Below, piece after piece: positions 23,178 to 34,700 of a DNA stretch of 64,000 bases; within the stretch, counting starts at the first letter, position 1; every line of letters begins with the position of its first letter. The position numbers and the translations under genes are program-made. The stretch is from Cloeon dipterum (Eukaryota; Arthropoda; Insecta; Ephemeroptera; Baetidae), in assembly GCF_949628265.1 (NCBI RefSeq), contig NC_088786.1, positions 20,667,681 to 20,731,680 on the forward strand, given 5' to 3'. Under the pieces are notes generated by a model, which saw only the letters and a list, made by a program, of their open reading frames with translations, did not search any database and was not told the DNA's origin.

Positions 23178-26100
23178 ATGGACACCGAGGACAGCAGCAG
23201 CCGTGTGGCCGCCTTCTACCGCGGCCGCTGCGTACTGCTCACGGGGGCCACCGGATTTGTGGGCAAGGCACTGCTCGAGAAGCTTCTTCGCTCGTGTCCA
23301 GACGTGCAGGCAGTTTTCTGCCTTATCAGGCCCAAACACGGAAAGGATGTCGACGCTAGATTTCGCGACTTTGCCAAAAATTCGGTACGTAGGCTTTGCA
23401 CACAATTTAAAATGGGTTTCAAGAAAATCATTTTCCCAAACGCAACAAAATAAACACTGTTTTAACTTTAGAATCAAACAGTCGCAGTGTTTGATTTAAT
23501 TTTCAAAATCATAAAAGGGACAAAAGCAATTTAAATATTAGCGAAGTAATGCCGAAAGCTTAAGCTCTGTATTGTTAGAAGGTCCAATAAATTTATGAAT
23601 GAATGAAACGCAATTATGCGTGCCACACACTACGCCTACAATCTTCAATAAAAATTTATACAACTCTTTGTTGCTTCTCTCAAAACTAATTCTTTTTGTT
23701 GAACATTTCAAAATATGATACTTTTCACACCGTCAACCACGAAATCTACATTATACAAATATCTTGGGGTTCATAATGATACATCTGATTGACATAGAAT
23801 AAATAAATGTCTATCCTCAAAATTTGGTCCACTCCAATCATCATTTAGTTTCAAATGATCTTTATTATGGTTCTGCAGGGCTATTTAACGTTTTGTTTCT
23901 GTCTCATAAAATTAATCACAAATAAAAATTCTATTTTTAACCTTTGTGTCACAAAACTTCTTGTAAGTACCAGTCTCAAGGAGATCATACTTCACTTTTA
24001 GATCAGTAACATAAATGTTCAAGTCTTTAGCCACTAGTTCATATACATAACGCGAACTATTGTATTTATAGATCCCCAGCACTTTCTTTAAATATCATTT
24101 TTTGACTCGTTCTAATGTTTCAAAATCAATCATGGCAAGATACAGCAAAAAACTTCTACGCCATAAGAGGCAGTAGGGGAAACTTTTAGGTCAAAGAGTT
24201 TAGCTGCAGTTTCAATCGAAAGTTTATTCAAATTTTTAATGCTATAAGTTGCCAGAAGGGCAGCCCTCGCTCGTTTCTACACATGCCTACTAAATTTACA
24301 CTCTCCATTTTCTAAAACATAAAATTGCATTGTTATTGGGCCTGTTTCTTTTTCAATAAAGTTGTGAGGATGAAAATATTCGCATTTATTGACAAAAAAT
24401 ATAAGTTTAAAAGGAATTACTTCTAATTAAAAACAATGGATTTGACCTTAGAATTATTTTTGCGCCTTTTAAAGCTCCTCAAATTTAAAGCACTAGTGAG
24501 TATGGAAAAAGTAGCGTTAAAAGGAAACAGCGATGAAAACTACTATCAGACTTGATAATTCTAATAATTTTTTAATAAATTACGGAAACCGCAAGGTCAT
24601 TTTTTTACTTTTCTCAATTTGTTTGTACTCAATTTTTAGGTTTTCAACCGAGTCCGTTCAGAGCAGCCAGGGGCACTGGAAAAACTACGCCTGGTCGCTG
24701 GAGACGTTTTGAAGCCAAATCTTGGCTTGAGCGAGGCCGACCTGGAGCTGTTGCGGCGCGAGGTGAGCGTTGTGTTCCACACGGCGGCCACCGTGCGCTT
24801 CAACGAGCCCCTTCAGGTGGCGCTCGAGATGAACACCCTCGGCGCCAGGAGGGTCATAAAAGTCTGCAAACAAATGCCACTCCTAAAGGTTTCTATTTCT
24901 GAGTGTTAGATAAGCTTATTAACTGATTTGAAAATAAGGCATTTGTGCACACCTCGACGGCCTACTCAAACGCGGATAAGCGCGAGGTGCTCGAGAAGGT
25001 CTACGAGCCCATCGTCGATCCGGACACCCTGATTCAGTTCGTCAAAAGCATGCCCGTCGAAATTATCCAGGGAATCGAATCAACGTGAGTTAAATTTTAA
25101 TAATGAAGCTCCTTGAAGAATGTGGTCAAAAGAGTACTACGTATCTCAAAAAAATTGTTAGTTGTTAGTGACGTCAAAATTAAAAAATTATATATTCTGT
25201 GGTCTAAACAAGTTGGCCAAAAAACGTTAATAATAGGAAAAAATCGCTCCAGAATATGAACTGATTTATGTTATGATTTTGGTCAAGGTTCTATTTTTTT
25301 AAATCCATTATTTAAATTTAGAAATGGCGTTCTCAGATATAAATTGTTTTTTCCATAAATTTTAAGCTTAAGATTTTTTACTGTCGAGAATTTTGAGTTT
25401 AGTTAAATCTGCAATTTAAATTATAGTTTTTCATCGTATTTCATTTTCAACGGCGCGAAAGATTCATTATATCGTCTTTAGAAATGAACTAAAAATGATC
25501 GTGGAAAATATTTGTTTCCTGAGCTTTTAACCTGATTTTTTTCTCATTTTGTTATGGATTTTAGAAAAAAATACAAACAATATTATATATCTTCTAGAAA
25601 CCCCCAGAGACAATTTATGCCTGCCCTGCTCTTAAATTCCTTTGTTCCAATGTCATCTTTCAATTGAGCCCTTTTTAATGTTTTAAGTGTGATTGGCGCC
25701 CACCCAAACACATATACGTTCACGAAGGCGCTGGCTGAGGTGATTGTGCAACGCGAGGCGTCAGATCTGCCCACAGCCATCGTGCGTCCGTCAATTGGTA
25801 ACAATCGCATTACTCTCCCAACTGAAAACTTTGTCATATGAAAAGTTGCGCGTAGTGACCGCGGCAATGAGCGAGCCTCAAGAGGGCTGGATTGACAACA
25901 CGTCCGGTATTACTGGCATTGTAATGGAGGTCAGCAGGGGCACCATCAGGTCGGTGCTGTGCAACAAGAAAATGACTGTCGACCTCATCCCCGTCGACCT
26001 GGTGGTCAACACGCTGCTCGTTGCTGCTGTCGATCTCCAATCGAGAGGAAATAGGTAATTGGCGCGTAAAAATTGTAAAAACAGATTTTTCAGTTTCATG

Positions 26101-27162
26101 GTGTTCAAATGCTGGATTTTTTATTAAATTCGCCATAAAAATCTACCATTAAATCCAAATAAAAAGAAAAAATAATATTCTTAGTTAGGAGAGATAAATC
26201 ACATTTTTATTTCATTTCTATTTCACTGCCAAAGCTTATTCCCGCCTTTCATTCCTCTATTGTTTGACAGCGAAATTCGAGTGTACAACTGCACTTCAGG
26301 CACGCTGAACCCTCTGCAGTGGGACCAGCTGAGGGAGTTTTCTGTGAAGGCAGGCAGGGAGGTGCCGAGCAAGTATATCCAGTGGTATCCAGGCTGTACT
26401 TTCCGCATCAATTACCTGATGCACAGGCTCAACCAAATCTTCCTCCACTTCCTCCCTGCCTGCGTTCTCGACCTCGGCATGAAGCTCCAAGGACTGAAAC
26501 CAATGTAAGTTTCAATCCTTTTATTTGAACTGTTTTTGGTCGAATTAATATTAAAAACTAGTTTACGTATTTATAATAATAAATCTATTATTTTTTGATC
26601 AAAATAAATTTCAAGCGGATTTTTTTTGAAAAATTGCATTTAGGTAAATGCACCATGCAATAAAAAGCATGAAACTTTGCTCGATTTTTTGTTAAATCGG
26701 ATTTTATTTAATCCTAATTTTAAACTTCCCTTCTTAATACATGCTCGTTCCGCTTAATACATGTATTAATTTAATGCAGGATGGTGAAAATTTGCCAAAA
26801 AACCATGCGATCAGCGAACGCAGGGGAGTTTTTCGCGACGCACCAGTGGAATTTTGCGGCAAGTCTGATGGAGAAGCTGGCTGCGCACCAGACCGAGACG
26901 GACAGAAAACTGTGAGCAATGAAAAAAAATCGATTTCTAGAATTTAATGTTTTAAAACGTTTGCAGATTTCCGGTGAATGTCCGAACGATTAATTGGGAG
27001 CAATACATTAACACTTACGTCATTGGAATTCGCAAGTTTATTCTCAAGGACGACATGTCCTCGCTCACCAGGGCCCGCAGCCGACTGAAAAAACTGTACT
27101 GGGGCCAGCGAATCGCGCAGTGCATCGCAATTTTCGTTTTCGTGCTTTTCATCCTCAAGTAA
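23178..27162 (+). CDS. Fatty acyl-CoA reductase FAR-D (490 aa, 8 coding exons)
   Basis: Same reaction as FAR-A; the most diverged of the four. Exons: 23178-23384, 24640-24888, 24939-25084, 25688-25797, 25856-26054, 26271-26504, 26780-26911, 26967-27162. The start is the first ATG in frame (CAGGATGGACACC). TGATGFVG is at residues 22-29, VHTSTAYSN follows, and the active-site YTFTK is at 210-214. The first two Rossmann exons of the other copies are fused here. The last intron of the others is missing. A new phase-2 intron splits the region before [10 protein letters not shown]. The protein ends in a bare hydrophobic segment, FVFVLFILK, without the extra tail of FAR-A. Its first intron carries an antisense retrotransposon remnant. 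The 24889-24938 intron is only 50 bp and its acceptor (AAAATAAG) has a poor pyrimidine tract, but its position is conserved. The stop lies 40 bp from the stop of the opposing TMEM223 gene. Confidence 0.88.
23846..24310 (-). mobile_element. Decayed 3' end of a non-LTR (LINE) retrotransposon
   Basis: Read on the - strand, the block translates in two frames into recognisable C-terminal reverse-transcriptase sequence. The first part contains [18 protein letters not shown], then [18 protein letters not shown]. After a frameshift comes [17 protein letters not shown], then DLKVKYDLL. These match the region after the catalytic domain of L2/CR1/Jockey-like LINEs (LFD.K..P...YG.E.W and the L....Y..S.YE motif). 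Stops and a frameshift show it is dead. The 3' end is AATAAAGATCATTTGAAAC at about 23846-23866. It is inserted antisense in intron 1 of FAR-D. Confidence 0.75.
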
Positions 27163-27202
27163 AATTTAGAACAACGGCTGTACTCACTCGAATCTGGCTG
27201 AG

Positions 27203-28090
27203 CTACTTCAAGTTGCGCTTCAGTCCCACGGTGTTGTCGAATAATTTGTTATTCTTGAACTGTCCCTTCATATCCAGCACGTAATGCATCCGTCTGTTTT
27301 TCACCTTCAGCGGCAGCTGCACCTTGCACGCCTGCCTGCTTTGCGGACAACTTACCTGAAATAAATTGTAATTGAAATAGTAAAAGCAATAAACACAAAT
27401 GAATTTTAAAATTTTTGGCCATTTTCTTATCACAAACAATTGCTAAAATCTTTAAATCATGAGCTCAAAAGATTTGCCAAAAACTAATCCGTTGAATTAA
27501 GAGTTTCCTTGAAAACTTACGTTTCTGAGGGGAACTGTCATGATCCGGTTTTCGCCAAAAGGTGCGTAGCAAACAAAAGAAACTTCAGCACCACCCTTTC
27601 GCAAAATAAGGTACCTGACCGCTCTCAGGGTGTAAAACCAGCTGGCTGCAAGCGAGAGGTAACCTATTCGAAAGCAAATCAATGGCAATCTCAATACAAA
27701 ACTTTTCAATTTGAAACCTATAAGGAAGCTGCCCACAGTGAGGGCGTGTTTGTATTTTTTCTCGCCGAGGTTGACACTCTGCCACCATGTGACGTTTGCA
27801 CTGTCCTTGACCGGCACATCTTTCAGGGTGCTGCAGCAGTAGGAGAGGTACATCCAGAAGGCGAATTGCGACAACCCAAAGAAGTTGAGCATCTTGAAGA
27901 AGCGTGGGTTCTCGTGGTGGAACAGAATCACATCCTTGCTCACTTTTGTGTCCACCTCAAACTTCTCTGATCGCAACAAGCGGCCCAAGGAAAAGTTTCT
28001 GTTTTTTACGACACTTTCTTTAGAGGTGAAAATTCCCCCTCGCAGCAACAGCCGAGTCGCTCTGAAGCAGCGAGCAGCGCACAACATCAT
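27203..28090 (-). CDS. TMEM223: TMEM223, mitochondrial inner-membrane protein (222 aa)
   Basis: In mammals TMEM223 is a mitochondrial protein tied to COX1 translation and complex IV assembly. Exons on the - strand: 28090-27718, 27663-27521, 27355-27203. An Arg-rich N-terminus (residues 1-40) fits a mitochondrial presequence. Next come DVILFHHENPRFF, a first membrane segment (about 65-88), a second one (about 114-135), and the family's LRAVRYLILRKGG, CYAPFG and VPLRNVSC blocks. The last exon has LPLKVKNRR and KLFDNTVG, typical of the family. The 54-bp intron 27664-27717 has no in-frame stop; removing it gives a normal-length second membrane segment, keeping it adds 18 residues. The ATG pair follows CTCCTTTCAG|GC, so a 5' UTR intron is likely. 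An AATAAA on this strand at 27042-27037 lies inside the last exon of FAR-D. Confidence 0.85.
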
Positions 28091-28954
28091 GCCTGAAAGG
28101 AGTTATAGCCTTTTAAAAACAAATTTTCATTTCAAATGACAAAAAATATTAAAATTTAAGGATGTATTTACAATAATAAAACCATTCGCACCTAAATATA
28201 TAGCGAACTTGCGAATAGGGTGAAAAAATCCCTGCATTTGATTTTTTAATGATCTTTAGATCAAATTTTACTATTTTTTCTCTCGATTTTTATTGAAATC
28301 ACGTGTCTACCATTACCCACAGCCCCCATTAATCGAACCTAATTTTTAAGTGGGACTGTGACACACAACCATACAAAAAGCATCAAAATCTTTTAAGAAA
28401 AATCAAAAGCAAAGAATTCTTAGCAAATTTCTTAAATAATGTATGTATGTAGAAACACAACATGAATGTGTGTACAGTTATAATATATTACATATTTAAA
28501 AAAACAATGTAGATTTTGGAATTTGGATCAGAAAAGCTGAAAAATAGGACCTTAATAAATTATGTATTATGTATATGTATGTATGTATTAAATGGAAATA
28601 AAGCGGAAATCATGCGGCCCCATATTTTCCCAGCAAGTTTAACACGCACGATATGTACAAAACCTTTTATTACCTTTAATTAATACCCTGTTTATTATTG
28701 GCAGAAAAATGAGCAGAAGTGCCGCATGGTTTTGTTTGGGTATGTAAGTACTGATCACTGATCGCCTGATCGGCCTCAAAGATTCCGCTCGATATGACAC
28801 ACCCCCTTCACAGCTGAGGGGGAGAGGCCTTTAGATTGTCAATCCAGTCTTTACTTGTCTCTAGTTTCTGGGGACGGGCAAGCATATTCGCGAATTTCTA
28901 ACTTTTTCTGCAAAGTTTGGCCGCTGTCGCTTTCTCCTATCTACCACCAACGCA
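28091..28954. other. Divergent intergenic region between TMEM223 and RNF25
   Basis: The genes point away from each other across about 860 bp. The left half is AT-rich with ATGT-type microsatellite traces (about 28438-28450 and 28562-28588). The right end (28740-28950) is GC-richer and should hold the RNF25 promoter and leader. The region likely serves as a shared or adjacent promoter for both. I see no TATA box. Confidence 0.5.
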
Positions 28955-30534
28955 ATGGACGAGAGGTTTGTACGATAACAGGCCGTTTCAGTTATAATCT
29001 AATCCCTTTCGGCAGGGTGAACGAGGAAATCGAGGCGCTGACCGCCATCCTGATGGACGAGGTAAAGGTGTCGCAGTCAGAAGAGTCGATAACCGTGGAG
29101 ACCGTGTTGTTTCCATCGACGGCCGCCGACGAGGAGCAGCAGTACGTGACGGTCACGCTGGCCGTTGACCTGCCCGCCGGCTACCCTGACCAGAGTCCAA
29201 TCGTGCGCCTGAAGAAACCGCGCGGCCTCGATGACGACCTGCTCTCTAAAATACTGACTGAGGCCAAGGCCAAGTGTCATGACTACTTGGGCCAGCCCGT
29301 CATCTATGAACTGATCGAGGTGCCAAATTAAATGACGTTAGGTGAGGGAGAAAATAAACCATTGTAATATTGGTAGTTGGTGAGGGAGCACCTGACGTGC
29401 AGCAATACTCCAAGCTGCCATTGCGCTATCTGCTTGTACGGCTTCCGGGACGAGGACGAGTTCACAAAGACACCGTGCTTCCACCACTTCCACGCGCACT
29501 GTCTCGCCTCGTACGTTCGCAGCTACCAGGAGACGCAGAAGCAAGAGAAGGAGAAGGTGCCACTGTGGCAGCGCCTCCAGCACAAGGACTCCGAGGATCA
29601 CGACTGCGTGGTACGAATTTTGCAGCCATAACCTAAATCCATCCCTGAAGCTTATCACTTATATTCAATTGGCAGGTTCCATGTCCCGTATGCCGCGAGT
29701 CACTGAGCTGCCAGCTGGACAGATTGGCGTCGGCCGCCCCGCCAAAGGACGTGCAGGACGCGCTCAACTTTCAACTGACTGACGAGCTGAAGGAGCTGCA
29801 GACCAAAATGGCTTCTCTCTTTCTTTACCAGCAGCAGAAGGGCGGCATCATTGACCCTGAGGCTGACGACAGCAAACTTTTGCTGGTCACTCAAACGGTA
29901 AATCACATTTTAAGGATTTTAACGTTTCAGTACACTATTCAATCCAAAAACGTTGATTGAAAAAGTAATCTTCTTTGTTTTCTCTTAAAAGAAATTAAAA
30001 CGCCCTGTGTTTTATTTGTTACTATTTTCCAGGTTAGACGGGAAAATATAAACATCCATTTTTTTCCTTAAAAAATGAATATCATCTTGACACTTGTGCA
30101 AATGATAAAATTTTACAGTAAACACAAATTAGGGTGACGTTTAAAAAACGTCTAAATCGGCCCAGAAACAGAAAATTTTTAGGTAAAAGTCTAGAATTAG
30201 TCCATTATTTTTTCTTAAATAAAACGTCTAAAATTCACACACCCCAGGTTTTATCGTAAATTGTGACGTATAATATTAACTGGATTTTAAAATTTTATTA
30301 ATGGTGTTGCAGACGTCCAATGAAGAGCAGGAGGTGGTGCCACCGCCGGTACCAGCACCAGCAACGCAGCCGCCAGCATCAGGGTTCAAGCCACAGGCAC
30401 CCGGCAGCCGCAGCTGGAAGCGAGGCGGCGGGGGTGGACATCACAAGGCGGGAGGATCGAGCCGGGGGCAGAGGGGTGGACGCGGCAGGGAGCGCAGGAA
30501 TCAACAGAATTCTCCACTTGAGACAGCAAGATGA
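28955..30534 (+). CDS. RNF25: RNF25, RWD-RING E3 ubiquitin ligase (330 aa)
   Basis: RNF25 (AO7) is an E3 ubiquitin ligase with an N-terminal RWD domain. Exons: 28955-28965, 29016-29319, 29377-29610, 29676-29897, 30313-30534; phases close. The first coding exon is only 11 nt (MDE and two bases of an Arg codon) before a 50-bp intron. RWD domain at about residues 3-105, ending in YELIE as in vertebrate RNF25. RING begins CAIC at 121-124, followed by CFHHFHAHC, a charged insert of about 40 residues typical of the family, and CPVC at 186-189. A conserved QQQKGGIIDPEA block follows. The C-terminus is Gly/Arg-rich (KRGGGGG, RGQRGGRGR). The donor after residue 105 is GTGCCA, weaker than usual. If that intron is kept, translation stops after three codons, leaving an RWD-only protein. 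Confidence 0.9.
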
Positions 30535-31440
30535 CATCCGGAGCAAGCAACTCGCTTATTAGTCGCTCCGGCAGCCTGACTCACCCTTGTAGGCACTTTT
30601 ATCTCTCTTTCTCAGTCAGTCTCTTCTTGTCCTGTTTGCACAAAGATTTTTTTGTGTTGAACTGCTGCCAATGGCACACCATATTCGCCCCCCGCATCAA
30701 GCATTGTCAGTGTGGAGCGATTTGGTAATTTTGTCATTATTTGTCATCTGGAAGGAGTCAAGAAGAAATTTCAAAACTTTATTATACAATTATAAATTAT
30801 ATTTGAATCGGATCTAGTGATTGCAAATTTTCCCTTCAGAAACTAAAAGAGCACTCTTGATGGTTGCTGCGTTCTTGGTTCTTTCTGCCATATTATTTTT
30901 ATTTAAACAAATCGTGTACTTAAATTTTTGTTTTCCCTAATTTTGTACAAGACGTCGTCATAGTCGGTGCTTATTCAGTCAAATTTGAAGATAACTTTGA
31001 GCACATAGCAGACTCTGCCGATTTTCCCCTAATGTTTAATGGTGTGCCCAGTTTAACTCATGAGTTAAATAATGATATTTTGAATCAATTTTTTGTGATT
31101 CTGTGATATTGATTTTTCCATTTTGAAATGTTTACTTTATAATATCACCATTTCCACATTAAGATTAATATAAATGTATTGGAAGGTTTAATAAATATGC
31201 AACTCTCTTGTTTCAATTTCGCTCTTTCATTATTATTTGTATTTTATTAATGACGTTATGCGTCGTGTCAAACACTTGAGGGATATATTATAGGGTAAGA
31301 GAAAGGTTTTCAGCATTAAATCAGCATTAATCAGTTTACGAAAATTAAAATAGTTTGATGAAGTTGTGATGAATAATTTATATGTATAAGAAAAATTCAG
31401 AGTATTGATCTTCATCTCCCATCTCCTTTGCTTACGCTCT
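30535..31440. other. RNF25 3' UTR and spacer to UHRF1
   Basis: About 900 bp without a further gene. An AATAAA at 31190-31195 could end RNF25 with a 3' UTR of about 660 bp. The sequence is AT-rich with no recognised element. Confidence 0.5.
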
Positions 31441-31452
31441 ACAGTTACGAGT

Positions 31453-31614
31453 CACGTGACTTGGTTATGTTTTCATTCTTGACATTCTTCCCGCGATCTT
31501 GATTCTTTCCCGCCATTCTTCTAAACAAGGGTGTAGGTACCACAAAGCCTCTTTCTTGACACCGGACAGTCGACAGTAAGAACCAGGACACTTTTTAATG
31601 CAAATAGCTGGAAG
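31453..31614 (+). promoter_or_regulatory. UHRF1 promoter with E-box and E2F-like sites, plus leader exon
   Basis: A palindromic E-box GTCACGTGAC lies at 31451-31460. Two E2F-type sites follow: TTCCCGCG at 31488-31495 and TTTCCCGCC at 31506-31514. The second contains the full TTTSSCGC consensus. A leader exon presumably starts between 31520 and 31570 and ends at 31614 before a GTGAGT donor. Mammalian UHRF1 is E2F-controlled and S-phase expressed; the same control here is inferred from the motifs. Confidence 0.55.
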
Positions 31615-31780
31615 GTGAGTTAATTATCGAATGAAGTCTGAAACGAGGAGTAATATACACAGATACATAAATAACGCTTGCAAAATATACGAAAATCATT
31701 TCCTTGAAATAAGACTCTGTATATGTTGATATATTTATACTGCACCCATTTCTACCCTCTACCCTTATTTTTTCCAGAAA

Positions 31781-34700
31781 ATGATACTCAAACTGCGACC
31801 ATATGGTGGCAACTTTGCTGAGGTCGCCATTGAAATATCTAAAACTTTGTTGGTCTCCGATCTGATCGCTGAAGCCAGCAATGCATTTCAAACTAAGCCA
31901 AACAGCTTGGAGCTTTTCTTCTGCGGGAAAGTGGTGAGTTATTTTAGTCTAAAAGGTTAGAAAATTGAAATATTTATGTTTAAGTAAGTAAAATTTAATT
32001 CATGTAATAATTTTTATTTTATTAGAAGGATGACATAATATTTCATATATTGTTTTTGTTTAGCGTTTTAAATTGGACAAAGGGGATACTCTTGGTATCT
32101 GAAAATAATAAATTACTTGTTAATATAATTATATATTGCACATAACTACATTGATGGTATTGCTAGCACTGGCATATTTAAATTTGTTTAACGCCAGTTG
32201 AATCACCACAGTAAATTTTATTCAAATTCCAGTTGCTGATAGATCATCCCTTGCTCTACTACAAATTGAAAGACAATGATGTGATTGGTGTTCGCATCAA
32301 AGTAGGAGACGTCATTCCCTGTCACAGCTCACTTGTGAAAGACAGTAAATTCTGCGAAGAAATTGAGGACAAGTTGTGCACAAGCAAATACTTTAAGGTA
32401 AAGAAAATCCTCCAAATCAAGCTTCAGCGATTGATGAAAGGCCTTGTGCATTTGCAGGCAGGAGATAAAATTTACTATCAGAGTCCGCAAAATGGGCAGT
32501 GGCATGAGGCAACGGTCTTGTCTGTCATAGGAGAGGACAATGAAAACTCGTCTCCAAACTCTGAATCTAAAGATAGTGTTACCTACAACATTCATGATGG
32601 AACGTGAGTTGATATATATGCTGCAGTTATTATTTCAATCACTCTTAAAAGTATATATATGCCTGAAAACAACTTAAATGCGTAACATATGTTATAGGAC
32701 CAACAAAGATCTGGTCATGCAGCTGAATAGGCTGCGACCATGCAGCGCGGTCGAGTACACCGCCCATGATCTGAAGGTGGGAATGAAAATTCTAGCTTAT
32801 GTGGTGCTATCTGACAGTCAAAGAGGATGGTGAGTAACAAACCTGCACCCTGCTTATGTCTAGTCTCACTGTTATTACTTGTCACGACAGGTACCAAGTG
32901 GAGATTACCAAGGTGGAGCCAGGACGGAACCAGTTCCCCAAGGTCTTCGGCACCGTGGTCGTTTCTGCCGAGACCACATATCCAAGGCAGAAGATTGACT
33001 TCAAGTACAGAACGGTCCAATTCCCAGAACTTCTGCCGCGAGAAGAGTGGATAAATCTGATCAGCGACAAATCTCTAACCATTCGTGAGTCAGGCATTGA
33101 CTGAGGTGGCCATTGTGGTTAATTATTCTGCTCATAGCATGCAAGCACTGCTTCAACCACCCCACTCAAAAGTGCATGGAGTGCAGCTGCGTGATCTGTG
33201 GTGGTAAACATGACGAGGACAAGCAGCTCATTTGCGATGAGTGTGAAGACGCCTACCACATGGAATGCGCCTCCCCGCCTGTTAGCGAGATCCCAGAAAA
33301 TGAGTGGTAAACAAATTATTTTCCTTTTTTTGTGTGTAAAAAATGCTTGGAGTTGCTGAAGAAATAGAGGAAGAAAAATCTGACATATTCCTTTTAGAAA
33401 AATTCGTCCTTTTGTTTATGCTTACTAGTTTCGGCTGTCAACTTCATTCCTTGTTGTTGCTTTAGCTAGGCTTATAGTTTTTTAACGATAAACATAAAGC
33501 AAGCAAAATATATATATGATTTTAGGTTCTGTCACAACTGCTCTCACGTTGACCAAGATCTGCAGAAAAAGTATGAAGTACAAACCGAGGTGAAAGTAAA
33601 GAAAATCAAGGAGTGTGTCGACAAGGTGAAACAGAACAAGCGTGACTGGGGAAAAGGACTGTCCACTGCTGCTGTGTCAGATAAATTCTGCGTGGTGCCT
33701 AAGGAACACTTAGGCAAGATACCTGGCGTGCCAAGCGGCAGATTGTGGCCCTCAAGACATGATGTAAAAAGAAATAAAGTCTATCCTCCATTCATCAATA
33801 TTACTTATTGTTTAGGTGAGCCGATTCGGAGTGCACCGACCGCTGGTGGCAGGCATTTGCGGCGCGACCGACATGGGCGCGCAGAGCGTCTGCTTCTCAG
33901 GCGGCTACGAGGGCGATTATGACAAGGGTAACATTTTCGTCATGTCAGGCAGTGGCGGCCGGGACCTGGGCACTAACAAACGCATCAGCAAGCAGTCCCA
34001 CGCTCAAATTCTCACAGGCCCCAATTTGTAAGAGCTTATCAGGAGTTTTAATCTTTGTTGACTTTAAAATCGTTCTTCAGAGCCCTGGCGCAGTCTTGCT
34101 ACTCCAAGGTGGACCACGTGAATGGCGCCAAGTCCACAAACTGGAGAAAAGGGCTGCCCATCAGGGTAGTCCGCGGCTACAAATTGGCCAAAATCTCGAA
34201 TTACGCCCCTCCTGAAGGCTATCGGTGAGTGTTTTTTTTAATTGCTGTCTTGTACAAGAAACATTTTTATAAATATATCCATGTTACTCTAACTGTCAGG
34301 GTGATGGTTTAGTTTTTAAAATATTGAAGTCTGTCAACAACGAACTATTTTATTGTCAGTAGGCCATACTTTTGGTCATCCGTAAGTGCAGAAATTATAA
34401 CAGCTTCACTCAAGAAATTCTTCCTAATAAAATTTATTTTGTAATTCTTCATAATCACATTATTTATAAATTACCAGTTAATTCAATCAAAATTAAGAAG
34501 GATGTGAATATATTTTAAGATTTCCTAAACTGATTTAAAATCCAACAGAAACTATGGGAATGACCTTTTTCAGGCTGAAAAAGAAATAATAATAGACTGT
34601 ATACTAATAATATTTTTGCAGAATAATTCTTAACGAGGGTATATTTTTTCAAAAACTATTTAAATTTTAGGAAAATTACCTTAATCTTGCTAAAACTATT

